35,335 bases of DNA from Deltaproteobacteria bacterium. Lineage in GTDB: Bacteria > Desulfobacterota > Deferrimicrobia > Deferrimicrobiales > Deferrimicrobiaceae. This document shows, in pieces, positions 8,040 to 16,761 of this stretch (positions are counted from its first letter, which is position 1; the number at the start of each line of letters is the position of its first letter). The position numbers and the translations under genes are program-made. Under the pieces are notes generated by a model. It was not told where the DNA came from. It made no database searches and was given only the letters and a program-made list of their open reading frames with translations. Location: NCBI GenBank assembly GCA_030668225.1, contig DAOUUI010000007.1, forward strand, positions 1 through 35,335. Reading direction: 5' to 3'.

Positions 8040-11000
8040 TCAACTCTCCCTCCCCGGGCGGAACCTGGCGATCTTGCGAAACGCAGGCTCCGTGATCACC
8101 CGGCGCACAAGCGCCTCCGTCTCCTCCTTCGTCCCCTCGAAGGATGGCGACACGCGGCAGTGATCCTTGAAAGGACAGGCGTCGCAATACCGGGGGGGGT
8201 ATTTCCCCGCGAAGGTGAACCGGTGATGGGGAAGCGGAGGAAACGTTCCCGAGGAGACAAGACCAAGCCATTCGGCAAGCGCGGCGGCCCACTCCCCGCG
8301 TATTTCCTCCCACTGGGAGCCGGTAACCGTCACGGTCCTGACCCCTCCTTTCAAAAAGAAGAGGGAGGCGCGGACGGAAGGGGAAAGGGTCCCGGCGAAC
8401 ACCAGGTAGACCGGGATCTGGTGGGAAAGGCCGTTGCGGATCCCGTCGATGGGAGCCTTCTCGTTCTTCCCGTCGCGGTATTTGTAATCGATGATCTCCG
8501 TCTCGCCGGATGGGCCGCGGTCTACCCGGTCCACCCTCCCCCGGAACGACGGGAGGCCTTTTTCCCCGACCGTTTCGAAGGCACGCTCCACGTCCTCGAC
8601 ACGGGTTGTATCAGGGGACTCCTGCCGGGAGCGCTCCCACTCCACGAAGCCCGCGACGTCCGTTTCGATTCCCCGGCACTGGAGACGGAAAAGACCCGGC
8701 AGGCCTGTCGGGTTTTCGCGCGCGAACCGCTCGAACGCCCTGCGCGAGGCAACCGTGGGGTCCCCCCAACCTTTCCCTTCTGCAACGTCCCTTCCGATCC
8801 GGCGAAGGACGTCATGCAGGATCGTCCCCATCTCCTGGGGGTTAAGGGAAAGACCCTCCTCCGGCTCCTCGACCGGCAGGAGTTTCACCATGTACCGGAG
8901 AAAATACCGATAGGGGCACTTCGTCAGTTCGTCCAGAGCAGAGGCACTCGCAACCCGGGGGACCGGGTTGCCGGTCCACGGGTCCGGAAAGAGCGCGTTT
9001 CCCGCTCCCCTGTGGCCCCACGCCGAAAGGGTCCCCGCAATCCGGTGCCAGGGTACCCCTTCCGCCCGGCCGGACGGCCGGAGTCCTTTGCGCCAATCCC
9101 GGAGCTCGGTCTCCCGCAGGCTCAGCGGCCCCGGTCCGGAAAGCGCCGCGAACGGGGAGCGGGGCAGGGAAAGGATGGAGATCCCGGACTCCGCCGCCCA
9201 ATCCTCCGAAAACACACCCGGACCGGTAAACTGCGAGATCAGCAGAAGCAGGTACCGGGACGGCCTTCTTGCGGTCCCATCCGCATCGGCCCGAAGCACG
9301 CTGTATGCGACCTCTTCCCTCGACGATGCAGCCGGGAGCGAGAACAGGAGTTTTTCCTCGGCGGCGTTCCCTCGCCGAAGCGACAGTGCATCGGGCATGC
9401 CCGGCTGCCGCGAAAGCCGGTTCAGTTCCGCGCGGTCTTCGTCGGGCAGGAGGGGATCTTCTTCGATCTGGGCCGGGACCAGATCCTCGTTTACGGAAAG
9501 AAAGAGAATCCGGTCGGCGGTTACCCCCCGCAGGGAGAAGAGGTCACCGGCGATCACCGCCCCCGGGGTGCGCATCGCCCCCCTTTCCCCCAGGAACAAC
9601 CGCTGCCCGGATAAAAGCGTGCGGAACCATGGCAGGGGACCCTCGGCCGGGGGCCACGGTACTACCCTCTCCGGGATACGTTCGATGTCGTCCAAAAGCG
9701 CAAGAAGCGCCGACACGGCCCGGCGGTCGCGTTCCGCCTCCCCGGTATCGTCGGTCGTCATCCGGAATTCGGAAAGCAGCAGGGAACGTATCGCCCTGGC
9801 AAGGTCCCGGTATCCGCCTGCCTCTCTTACCGGGCGCAGGGATTCCCTGAGAGACCGGATCTCGCCTTGCAGGAGCGCCAGCTGCGCCTTCCGATCTCCC
9901 TCTCCTTCTTCCGGCTCCTCCCCGGTCCTCCGCAGACCGCTTACGGCAAGGCGCTTTTCCCAGTCATCGCCCGACACCACCATGAGTTCCCGGCTCCACA
10001 CGTCCCACAAGTCGGGACGCGGCGCAACGCCCGATCCCTCTCCCGCCTGCCGCCGGTAGGGAGAGGAAAGGACATCGATCACTTTTCGCCTCGGGAAACT
10101 CTCTTCTGAAGTCTCGATCATCTGGAGCAGGACGCGGACCGGGGGAACGGACGCGAGTGGAACGGCAAGCCTTCCCGCCGTCCTGATCCCGTACTCCGCA
10201 GCAATCCTTTCCCACGCGGGGACCGCATCCTCCGCAAAGTTTCGGCAAACAAGGAGAATATCCTCGTCCGGGCGGCTGTCCAGCCACTGCCTCACTCTTC
10301 TTGCCGAAAGCCGGAACTCCCCTTCCTCATGGGGAGCAGAGAGTACGGGGAAAGGGAACGGATCGGAAGTTTCCGGCGGGAAAGGGGAGAAGGTTCTCTC
10401 CCGGAGAGTCAGGACCCCGGGAGAAGCGGCATCCCGGAGAAATTCCACGTTCCCCTCGAATGCACGAAGCAGCCGCTCCCACGTGAGCGCAGCGTAGGCA
10501 TAGGCGGGAGAGATCGCTCCATCCTCGCCAAAGACGGCAGGAAAGTAGACCGCTTCGAGCAGGCCGCTTGCCAGGAGGGCGTCAACGAGCGTCCACTGCA
10601 GGCGGGTGAAGTCGTAGAATCCGTAGAGGGTGGCGCGGAACGGATACCCGGGCTGCTCGAACCCGGCGACAGCCTCCTGGAAGATCCTCCGGCGGGACAT
10701 CCCGCCTGCGGCCGTGATCTTCCTCTCGACGGCGCGGAAGAGAAGGCGCCACTCGCCCCACCGCCTGGCCTTCGAACCCTTCCCTTGCGCGCGGGCCCTC
10801 CCTTCCGCCTCGCGAAGCGCCTCTTCCCCCAGCCACCCTTCCTCGAAGTCCGCCATGGTGCGGGAAAGGGCAGGCACGAACCCGGGCATCGCGGAAATCG
10901 CCGCGAAGTCCCCATAGCCGCCTCCGTAAACCTCCCGGACCGCGGCCATCATGGCCGCGGATGCATGCGCGGGCGGGAGCTCGCAAGGGAAGATTCCCCG

Positions 11001-11246
11001 GTGCTTGAGCAGCCGTACGGTGAAATCGTACAGCGTCATGATCGAGGAGCCGGCGGCGCTCCCCTCCCACTTGGCCGCCAGGCGTCGCAGGAGGTGCTCC
11101 CTGAGCTCGTTGGACGGCACGAGGAGCACATCCTCCCGGCCGGGTGAGCGGCCGAACGCCTCCGGGAGGCGGGAGAGGAGCCTTTCTTCGATAGCCGGGA
11201 AGGGACCGGCAAAGAGGCTGGATATTGCTTGATTACGCTCCTCCAT
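8040..11246 (-). CDS. addB: AddB-type nuclease subunit with Fe-S cluster motif
   Basis: The 1068-residue partner of AddA has a helicase-like N-terminus (VLLVPSNELREHLLRRL) without a visible Walker A, as expected of a catalytically silent helicase domain. Its C-terminal PD-(D/E)XK nuclease has EIIDYKYRDGK near residue 921. One cysteine before the nuclease (CPYRYF, near 776) and three after it (C-x2-C-x5-C near 1019) match the four ligands of the AddB [4Fe-4S] cluster that staples the nuclease domain. The start at 11246 is preceded by GGGGAGG on the minus strand. An upstream ATG at 11258 lacks a ribosome site, and longer extensions would run into the divergent methyltransferase gene. It is the first gene of a two-gene operon. 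Confidence 0.87.
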   Translation of the reverse strand: MEERNQAISSLFAGPFPAIEERLLSRLPEAFGRSPGREDVLLVPSNELREHLLRRLAAKWEGSAAGSSIMTLYDFTVRLLKHRGIFPCELPPAHASAAMMAAVREVYGGGYGDFAAISAMPGFVPALSRTMADFEEGWLGEEALREAEGRARAQGKGSKARRWGEWRLLFRAVERKITAAGGMSRRRIFQEAVAGFEQPGYPFRATLYGFYDFTRLQWTLVDALLASGLLEAVYFPAVFGEDGAISPAYAYAALTWERLLRAFEGNVEFLRDAASPGVLTLRERTFSPFPPETSDPFPFPVLSAPHEEGEFRLSARRVRQWLDSRPDEDILLVCRNFAEDAVPAWERIAAEYGIRTAGRLAVPLASVPPVRVLLQMIETSEESFPRRKVIDVLSSPYRRQAGEGSGVAPRPDLWDVWSRELMVVSGDDWEKRLAVSGLRRTGEEPEEGEGDRKAQLALLQGEIRSLRESLRPVREAGGYRDLARAIRSLLLSEFRMTTDDTGEAERDRRAVSALLALLDDIERIPERVVPWPPAEGPLPWFRTLLSGQRLFLGERGAMRTPGAVIAGDLFSLRGVTADRILFLSVNEDLVPAQIEEDPLLPDEDRAELNRLSRQPGMPDALSLRRGNAAEEKLLFSLPAASSREEVAYSVLRADADGTARRPSRYLLLLISQFTGPGVFSEDWAAESGISILSLPRSPFAALSGPGPLSLRETELRDWRKGLRPSGRAEGVPWHRIAGTLSAWGHRGAGNALFPDPWTGNPVPRVASASALDELTKCPYRYFLRYMVKLLPVEEPEEGLSLNPQEMGTILHDVLRRIGRDVAEGKGWGDPTVASRRAFERFARENPTGLPGLFRLQCRGIETDVAGFVEWERSRQESPDTTRVEDVERAFETVGEKGLPSFRGRVDRVDRGPSGETEIIDYKYRDGKNEKAPIDGIRNGLSHQIPVYLVFAGTLSPSVRASLFFLKGGVRTVTVTGSQWEEIRGEWAAALAEWLGLVSSGTFPPLPHHRFTFAGKYPPRYCDACPFKDHCRVSPSFEGTKEETEALVRRVITEPAFRKIARFRPGRES

Positions 11247-11316
11247 GGTCCTCCCCATTGTAATCGTTCCCGCACAGTCGGAAAATGGGAACGAAGGAAC
11301 AGGAGGAACGGGGGAG

Positions 11317-12093
11317 ATGAAGCCGCCGACGAAACGGGAGACGAGAGACCAGTTCGCGGGGGTCGCCAAACGGTACCGGACGAGCATCGACCACAGTGAC
11401 GCCGACGATAGGGAGATCCTCCGTTCACGCCTCGCCATGGACCCCTCCCACCTCCTTCTCGACGTGGCCACGGGAGGCGGGCACACCGCGGCGGAGTTTT
11501 CCCCCGACGTTCGGAAGGTCGTCGCCTCCGACCTCACGCCGGAAATGCTTTGCGAGGCGAGAACGCTGTCCGCCGAGCGGAAATGCCGCAACATGTCGTT
11601 CGTCGCGGCCGACGCGGAGAGCCTCCCCTTCGCATCGGAAGCGTTCGACCGCGTCACCTGCCGCATCGCGCCGCACCATTTCCCGGACCTCCCGGCGGCC
11701 GTGAGGGAGCTCCTGCGCGTTACCCGCTCCGGGGGGCTTGTCGGCATCATCGACAGCGTGGTTCCCGACGACCCTGCTCTCGACGCATTCCTCAACGGGG
11801 TAGAGAAGGTACGCGACCCTTCGCACGTGCGCAGCTACCGGATCGAGGAGTGGAACGAGGTTCTTGCGTCGGCGGGCCTTTTCCTCCTGCACGTGTCCCG
11901 CGCGTGGAAGGAGCACCCGTTCGCCGAATGGGTGTCCCGTACCGGCAAGCCGCAGGAGGTGCAACGGGAGATCGAATCCCTGTTCCTTACGGCGTTCCCC
12001 CGGGCCAGGGATTACTACCGCGTAAGGATCGAAAACGGGAAGGTGGTTTCCTACTCGGACGAGAAGGGGATCTTCGTCGGGAGGAAGACGTAA
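11317..12093 (+). CDS. Class I SAM-dependent methyltransferase (UbiE/COQ5-like)
   Basis: This 258-residue soluble enzyme has the SAM-binding motif I LLLDVATGGGHTAAEF, the acidic residue at the end of strand beta-2 (VASDLTPEML), FVAADAESLPF as motif II and VTCRIAPHHF as the post-motif region. It ends in the extended C-terminus seen in UbiE-like methyltransferases. The substrate cannot be read from sequence. The gene stands divergent from addB with only about 70 bp between starts, so both promoters lie in that gap. The ATG at 11317 follows AGGAGGAACGGGGGAG; a longer frame from 11245 would start inside addB. The 47-nt GGGGACA element follows 43 nt after the stop. Confidence 0.83.
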   Translation: MKPPTKRETRDQFAGVAKRYRTSIDHSDADDREILRSRLAMDPSHLLLDVATGGGHTAAEFSPDVRKVVASDLTPEMLCEARTLSAERKCRNMSFVAADAESLPFASEAFDRVTCRIAPHHFPDLPAAVRELLRVTRSGGLVGIIDSVVPDDPALDAFLNGVEKVRDPSHVRSYRIEEWNEVLASAGLFLLHVSRAWKEHPFAEWVSRTGKPQEVQREIESLFLTAFPRARDYYRVRIENGKVVSYSDEKGIFVGRKT

Positions 12094-12135
12094 GGTCCCC
12101 CCGCCCCCCCGGTCATCGTGCGCCAAAGGGTGTGC

Positions 12136-12182
12136 GGGGACACTCCTCTCCCGTATTCCGGAGATGAATCAGGAATGTCCCC
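12136..12182. repeat. 47-nt GGGGACA inverted-repeat element, copy 1
   Basis: The arms GGGGACACTCCT (12136-12147) and AGGAATGTCCCC (12171-12182) pair at 11 of 12 positions; the odd pair is C-A on this strand and a G-U wobble in the opposite transcript. The interior matches copy 2 at 22191-22237 in reverse orientation, with about 3 differences over 47 nt. It lies between the methyltransferase and the P-type ATPase genes. No transposase is nearby; it resembles the palindromic units mobilised by REP-associated tyrosine transposases, which is inference. Confidence 0.75.
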
Positions 12183-12231
12183 GGTTCCGAAAAGGGGTTG
12201 CCCTCTGCGGCTCACGAAATCTTTCTGTAAT

Positions 12232-14391
12232 ATGGAATCCATGGAGACCGACGGGCAGATCACCGTCTCGCGGATCTTCGTCCCTGCGATGGATTGCCCG
12301 GACGAGGAGAAGGAGATCCGGGCAGCACTGGGACGGGTCGCCGGGGTGGGCGAACTGACCTTCCACCTTTTTTCCCGCCAGGTCGAGGTCCGCCACCGGT
12401 GCGATCTGGAGGAGGTCCTCTCCGCGCTTCGCGCCATCGGCATGGAAGGGCACCCGGTGGATGAATCCCTGCGGAAAGCCGGCATCCCGGAGGCCGACAG
12501 AACCCACCTCACCACGTTCTACCTCTCCGCGGCGCTTATCATCGCGGGGGCATTCTTCCTCCTGCTTTCCCCGGGTACTCCCTGGGGGGACGGGTTCTTC
12601 CTCGTCGCGGTCCTCGCGGGAGGAGCAGGCATCGCCGTCCGGGGAGCACGGGAGATCCGCAACCGGTCCCTGGGGATGAACGCCCTCATGACGGTCTCCA
12701 TCGGCGGTGCGACGTTGATGGGGGAGTGGGCGGAAGCGGGAGTCGTCGTCACTCTTTTCGCCCTGGCCAACTACCTCGAAGCCAGGAGCCTGGACCACGC
12801 GCGGAAGGCGGTCGCCGACCTTTTCGCCTTCTCCCCGGAGACGGCCATCGTGCGCGTAGGCGGCGTGGGAGGACAGGAACGGAGCGTCGCGGCGGAAGGG
12901 GTATGCCCGGGCGACATCCTCGTCATCCGTCCCGGCGCCCGCGTGCCGGTCGACGCGAAAGTCTTCAAGGGCAGTTCCGACCTCAACGAAGCCATGCTGA
13001 CGGGGGAGGCCCTCCCCGTCGGCAAGACGGTGGGAGACCCTCTCTATGCCGGGACCGTGAACGGACGGGGCCTGCTGCTTGCGGAAGCGGTGAGGCCGCT
13101 ATCCGAATCCACCTTCGCCAGGATCCTTCGCCGCGTGGAGGAGGCCCAGTCCCGGAAAGCCCCCATACAGACCTTCATGGAGCGGTTCGCCAAGGTCTAC
13201 ACCCCCGCGGTCCTTCTCGGGGCGATACTCGTGGGAGCATTACCCCCAATCCTGGGATACGGGGCCGTGGGAACGTGGGCGTACCGGGCGCTCGTCCTCC
13301 TGGTCATCGCGTGCCCCTGTGCGATCATACTGGCCGCACCGGTGGTGACCGTCACGGCGCTGACCCGCGCAACGCGGGACGGGATCCTGGTCAAGGGGGC
13401 GAATCATCTCGAAGTCCTGGGGAAGGTCCGCGCCGTGGCGTTCGACAAGACGGGTACGCTCACCAGCGGGAAGCTCAAGGTTACCCGTGTCGGAACGATG
13501 GAAGGAGTGGACGAAACGGACGTCGTCCGGATGGCGGGGGCCGTGGAGGCGGGGTCGGCGCACCCGGCGGCCGAGGCGGTCCGGCACGAGGCCAGGCGGA
13601 GAGGGATCGCCCAGGCGGCACGGGGCACGCTGGCGCGCACGTTCGAGGTCCTCGAAGGGCGGGGCGTCTCCGCGGAGGTCGAGGGCAGACGGGTGTACGT
13701 GGGGAACCGGCGCCTCTTCGCCGAAATTGGGATTTCCTCCTCCGAACTGGATGCGTTGCTCTCCCCCCTGGAGGAAAAAGGTTCCCGAATCGTATCCCTC
13801 GTGGGCACCTCGAACGGGGTGGTGGGGACCCTCGAGATGGAGGACGAAATTCGGGCCGAGGCAAGGGAAGCCGTGCGGCGGCTTCGTTCCTTGAGGGTTG
13901 AGCACGTGGTCATGCTTACCGGGGACCACGCAGACGTCGCAAAGGAGACGGGCCGGGCGGTAGGAATCGACGAGGTGCTCTCCGGCCTGCTGCCCGACGA
14001 CAAACTGGAGAAGGTGCGGGAACTGGTCAAATCCTACGGCACGGTGGCCATGGTCGGAGACGGCGTGAACGACGCCCCGGCGCTGGCCCTTTCCTCCGTC
14101 GGCATCGCGATGGGCGCGGCCGGTTCTCCCGCCGCCATCGAGACGGCGGACGTGGCGCTCATGACCGAAGACCTGCGAAGGGTCCCGGAGGGGATCGTTT
14201 TGGGGCGCCGCATGGTGTCCGTGATCCGGCAGAACGTGGTCGCGTCGCTTACGATCAAGGCGGGGTTTCTCATCGCCGCAACGGCAGGGTTTGCCACCCT
14301 CTGGATGGCGGTGGCAGCCGACATGGGGACGACACTTCTCGTCATCTTCAACGGTCTGCGCCTTTTGCGAAACAACGGTACGGCAGGTTGA
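12232..14391 (+). CDS. Heavy-metal P1B-type ATPase, Zn/Cd/Pb exporter type
   Basis: The 719-residue inner-membrane pump exports divalent soft metals with ATP. It has an N-terminal HMA-like domain (about 1-75), then TGEALPVGK, the transmembrane metal site CPC (C361-P-C363), the phosphorylated Asp in DKTGT (D405), the HP motif in SAHPAAEA, and GDGVNDAPA near 608. A lysine in helix 7 (LTIKAGFL) and an aspartate in helix 8 (AADMGTT) match the P1B-2 signature of ZntA/CadA rather than the Cu pumps. The HMA domain has AMDCPDE instead of the usual CxxC, so it keeps a single cysteine with nearby acidic residues, a variant known from Zn/Cd ATPases. The start is uncertain: ATG 12232 or 12241; neither has a strong ribosome site, and earlier ATGs fall in the repeat element. 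Confidence 0.9.
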   Translation: MESMETDGQITVSRIFVPAMDCPDEEKEIRAALGRVAGVGELTFHLFSRQVEVRHRCDLEEVLSALRAIGMEGHPVDESLRKAGIPEADRTHLTTFYLSAALIIAGAFFLLLSPGTPWGDGFFLVAVLAGGAGIAVRGAREIRNRSLGMNALMTVSIGGATLMGEWAEAGVVVTLFALANYLEARSLDHARKAVADLFAFSPETAIVRVGGVGGQERSVAAEGVCPGDILVIRPGARVPVDAKVFKGSSDLNEAMLTGEALPVGKTVGDPLYAGTVNGRGLLLAEAVRPLSESTFARILRRVEEAQSRKAPIQTFMERFAKVYTPAVLLGAILVGALPPILGYGAVGTWAYRALVLLVIACPCAIILAAPVVTVTALTRATRDGILVKGANHLEVLGKVRAVAFDKTGTLTSGKLKVTRVGTMEGVDETDVVRMAGAVEAGSAHPAAEAVRHEARRRGIAQAARGTLARTFEVLEGRGVSAEVEGRRVYVGNRRLFAEIGISSSELDALLSPLEEKGSRIVSLVGTSNGVVGTLEMEDEIRAEAREAVRRLRSLRVEHVVMLTGDHADVAKETGRAVGIDEVLSGLLPDDKLEKVRELVKSYGTVAMVGDGVNDAPALALSSVGIAMGAAGSPAAIETADVALMTEDLRRVPEGIVLGRRMVSVIRQNVVASLTIKAGFLIAATAGFATLWMAVAADMGTTLLVIFNGLRLLRNNGTAG

Positions 14392-14399
14392 CTTAAGGT

Positions 14400-15590
14400 A
14401 TGACCCGTCCCCGGCTTCACCGAAACGTCGTCGCCCTCGGACTGGTATCCCTCCTCACCGACCTCTCCGCACATATGATCTATCCCCTTCTTCCCGTGTT
14501 CCTCACTGTCACCCTCGGGGCGGGCCCCGTCATCCTCGGGATCATCGAGGGAGTTGCGGAAGCCACCGCCTCGCTTCTCAAGCTCTTCTCGGGTGTTTGG
14601 TCGGACCGGCTCGGGAGAAAGAAACCGCTCGTGCTCGCGGGGTACTTCCTATCGTCGGTGGCAAGGCCGCTCATGGGACTTGCCTCTACATGGGGGCACG
14701 TGCTCGCGGTGCGATTCTCCGACCGGATCGGAAAGGGGATCCGAGCGTCGCCGCGGGATTCCCTTCTCGCCGCCTCCGTTGCCGTGGACGACCGGGGCCG
14801 GGCGTTTGGACTGCGGAAGGCGATGGACCACCTGGGGGCCGTGTTCGGACCCGTCGTCGCCTTTCTCCTTCTCGCGGGGGCCGGACTGTCCTACAGGTCG
14901 GTCTTCTTCCTCGCGGCGATTCCCGGGGTCGCATCTGTCGCGGCAATCCTGTTCCTGGTGCGGGACACCGGAATACCGGCACCCCGGCACACCGGGGAAT
15001 CGCTTTCCGACGGGAGCTTTCCCTCCCCTTTCCGACGCTACCTGCTGATCGTCTCCCTGTTCACCCTCGGCAACGCAAGCGACGCATTCCTCATCCTGCG
15101 GGCGGTGGACTCAGGAGTGCCCGCCGCCTGGGTGCCGCTGCTCTGGGGGGCGTTCCACTTGGTGAAGTCGTCCTTCTCCACCCACCTGGGGATCCTCTCC
15201 GACCGCTGGGGCAGGAAACGCCTGATCGTTGCCGGATGGATTCTGTATGCGGCGTGCTACGCAGCCTGGGGAATGGTGGAAGGAGTAGCTTGGATGGTGG
15301 GGCTCTTCCTCGTCTACGGGCTCTACTCGGCGGCCACCGAGGGCGCGGAGCTGGCGCTGGTTGCCGACTTCGTCCCGCCTTCGCTGCGGGGGACCGCCTT
15401 CGGATTGTTCCACCTCGCCGTGGGGATTTCCGCCCTGCCGGCAAGCATTCTGTTCGGCGCCCTGTGGGCCACGTTCGGCGCGCAGGTCGCCTTCGGGGTA
15501 AGCGCGGGGCTCGCGATCGCGGCGTCCGTTCTTTTGCTCCTGCTTACCCTCCCCAGTGCACCTCCGGAGAGCGGCCCGGCGCCTCGATGA
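14400..15590 (+). CDS. Major facilitator superfamily transporter
   Basis: The 396-residue protein has about 12 hydrophobic helices and the MFS motif A in the loop after helix 2 (SDRLGRKK), repeated in weaker form in the second half (SDRWGRKR). A further conserved-looking stretch RASPRDSLLA and FGLRKAMDHLGAVFGPV lies near residues 115-160. The substrate is unknown. It begins 8 nt after the metal ATPase stop with TTAAGGT just before the ATG, so it is probably co-transcribed and may share a role in metal or drug efflux. The last 47 nt overlap the 3' end of the convergent hydrolase gene on the minus strand. Confidence 0.87.
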   Translation: MTRPRLHRNVVALGLVSLLTDLSAHMIYPLLPVFLTVTLGAGPVILGIIEGVAEATASLLKLFSGVWSDRLGRKKPLVLAGYFLSSVARPLMGLASTWGHVLAVRFSDRIGKGIRASPRDSLLAASVAVDDRGRAFGLRKAMDHLGAVFGPVVAFLLLAGAGLSYRSVFFLAAIPGVASVAAILFLVRDTGIPAPRHTGESLSDGSFPSPFRRYLLIVSLFTLGNASDAFLILRAVDSGVPAAWVPLLWGAFHLVKSSFSTHLGILSDRWGRKRLIVAGWILYAACYAAWGMVEGVAWMVGLFLVYGLYSAATEGAELALVADFVPPSLRGTAFGLFHLAVGISALPASILFGALWATFGAQVAFGVSAGLAIAASVLLLLLTLPSAPPESGPAPR

Positions 15591-16590
15591 CCTTGAGGAT
15601 GAACGGACGGCGGCGGCCCGGCACCTCACCGAACCGCAGATCGGAGAACATCAGGATCGTTTTCTCTCCCGCGTAAGAGGTCTGCACTACAGGGAAGCGG
15701 GCGAACCACAGGTATGTTCGCACGTCCGGGATGTTCTCGACTTCCCTCACTTCCGGCACGTCCCGCCCCCTGCGGACGCGCTGTTTCCAGGAAACCGCAC
15801 CGGAAAACGGGTCCACCTCGGCCCGGATGTAGGTCTCCCCGTCGTCGATGAATCCGTTCCACGCGAACGGACCCGCCGGGAGAGGATACCGTCCCGGGCG
15901 GTCTGTAATCGGCAGGTTCGGCATCCCGTCCATCTCCTGCTGCGCCCACGCCTCCCTGACCAACCTGACGGCCGAAAGACCGTTGCCGATGTGAACTTCC
16001 CCGAGGCGGGGCAGAGCCGAGGAAGAGACTACGCGGACCCCGTGCTGCTGCGCCGCGCTTCGCACCGCATCCTCCACCCGGAGATGAAGGAAGGTCGCGA
16101 ATCCCACGTAGACGCAGAGCGCAACCATCGCGACCTGCGCAGGCGCGGCCCGGCGGCGCGACAGGAGAAGACCCGCCACGATGATCCCGGTAAAGACCAG
16201 ATCCACGACAAACAGGATGTCGAAGGACACACGGGCATCGTAAAACGGCTGGAAGATCTGCGTCCCGTAGGAATTGAGCAGGTCCAGGGCGATGTGCGAG
16301 AGCTGGCCGAGAAGCACAAGCAGGTAGAGTTTTTTCAGGTCCTTCCACTTCCCGAACTTGTAGAGCAGCAGGGCAACCAGGAGGGAAGTCACGGCGATAC
16401 CGGCGAACCCGTGCGACACTCCCCGGTGAAGCCTGAGATACATCTCGCTTCCGAGAAGGGACATCACGTTGTCGGCGTCGGGCAGGAGCGATCCTACGAT
16501 CACTGCTGCCGTTGCCTCCCGCCCGCCTCTATCCATGGGAATGGCCCGGGAGATGAGCCACCCCGTAAGTCCGTGCGTAACCGTGTCCAT
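15544..16590 (-). CDS. YdjM-like membrane-bound metal-dependent hydrolase
   Basis: The 348-residue protein starts with the YdjM/DUF457 pattern: MDTVTHG, SLLPDADN and HRGVSHG near residues 1-62. These supply the His and Asp residues thought to bind a metal. Several transmembrane helices follow (for example LYLLVLLGQLSHIALDLL, ILFVVDLVFTGIIVAGLLL), then a soluble C-terminal half of about 150 residues. The biochemical activity of the family is not settled. The start at 16590 has no clear ribosome site. A TATAAT lies on the minus strand at 16602-16607, inside the end of the fumC fragment, so the transcript could be nearly leaderless; no matching -35 is obvious. The gene runs convergent into the MFS gene with 47 nt of coding overlap. 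Confidence 0.83.
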   Translation of the reverse strand: MDTVTHGLTGWLISRAIPMDRGGREATAAVIVGSLLPDADNVMSLLGSEMYLRLHRGVSHGFAGIAVTSLLVALLLYKFGKWKDLKKLYLLVLLGQLSHIALDLLNSYGTQIFQPFYDARVSFDILFVVDLVFTGIIVAGLLLSRRRAAPAQVAMVALCVYVGFATFLHLRVEDAVRSAAQQHGVRVVSSSALPRLGEVHIGNGLSAVRLVREAWAQQEMDGMPNLPITDRPGRYPLPAGPFAWNGFIDDGETYIRAEVDPFSGAVSWKQRVRRGRDVPEVREVENIPDVRTYLWFARFPVVQTSYAGEKTILMFSDLRFGEVPGRRRPFILKVIEAPGRSPEVHWGG

Positions 16591-16602
16591 AGGAACCCGG
16601 GA

Positions 16603-16761
16603 TTATATCATAGTGCGCGGGTCAAGAATCTTTTCGCTCTCGACCTCCGGAAGAACCTTTTTTCCTCGGAGGACAGCCCGGATCGTCCTGCCCGAATGGT
16701 ACGCCTCGTGGGTGATCTCCGCCGCCTTGTCGTAGCCGATCTTGACCGCCAGGGGAGTCAC
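16603..16761 (-). pseudogene. fumC: Duplicated 3' end of fumC (52 codons plus stop)
   Basis: Read on the minus strand this encodes VTPLAVKIGYDKAAEITHEA and onward to a TAA stop. It matches the last 52 residues of the complete FumC next door at 39 of 52 positions, with 27 of the first 28 identical. At DNA level the first ~88 nt of the fragment differ at about 4 positions. It begins exactly at the stop codon of the RES toxin gene (the TGA at 16758-16760 falls within its first codons). It has no start and no fumC upstream part, so it is a remnant. It marks the far boundary of the toxin-antitoxin insertion behind fumC. Divergence increases toward its 3' end. Confidence 0.9.

Noticed and set aside
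8160-9614. 484-codon open frame on the plus strand opposite addB
   Set aside because: The minus strand here encodes clear AddB nuclease motifs; the opposite frame is rich in Arg, Pro and Gly and shows no domain, as expected of a GC-rich antisense shadow.
12726-13901. 391-codon frame overlapping the P-type ATPase in another frame
   Set aside because: All ATPase motifs are in the other frame; this one is low-complexity Arg/Gly.
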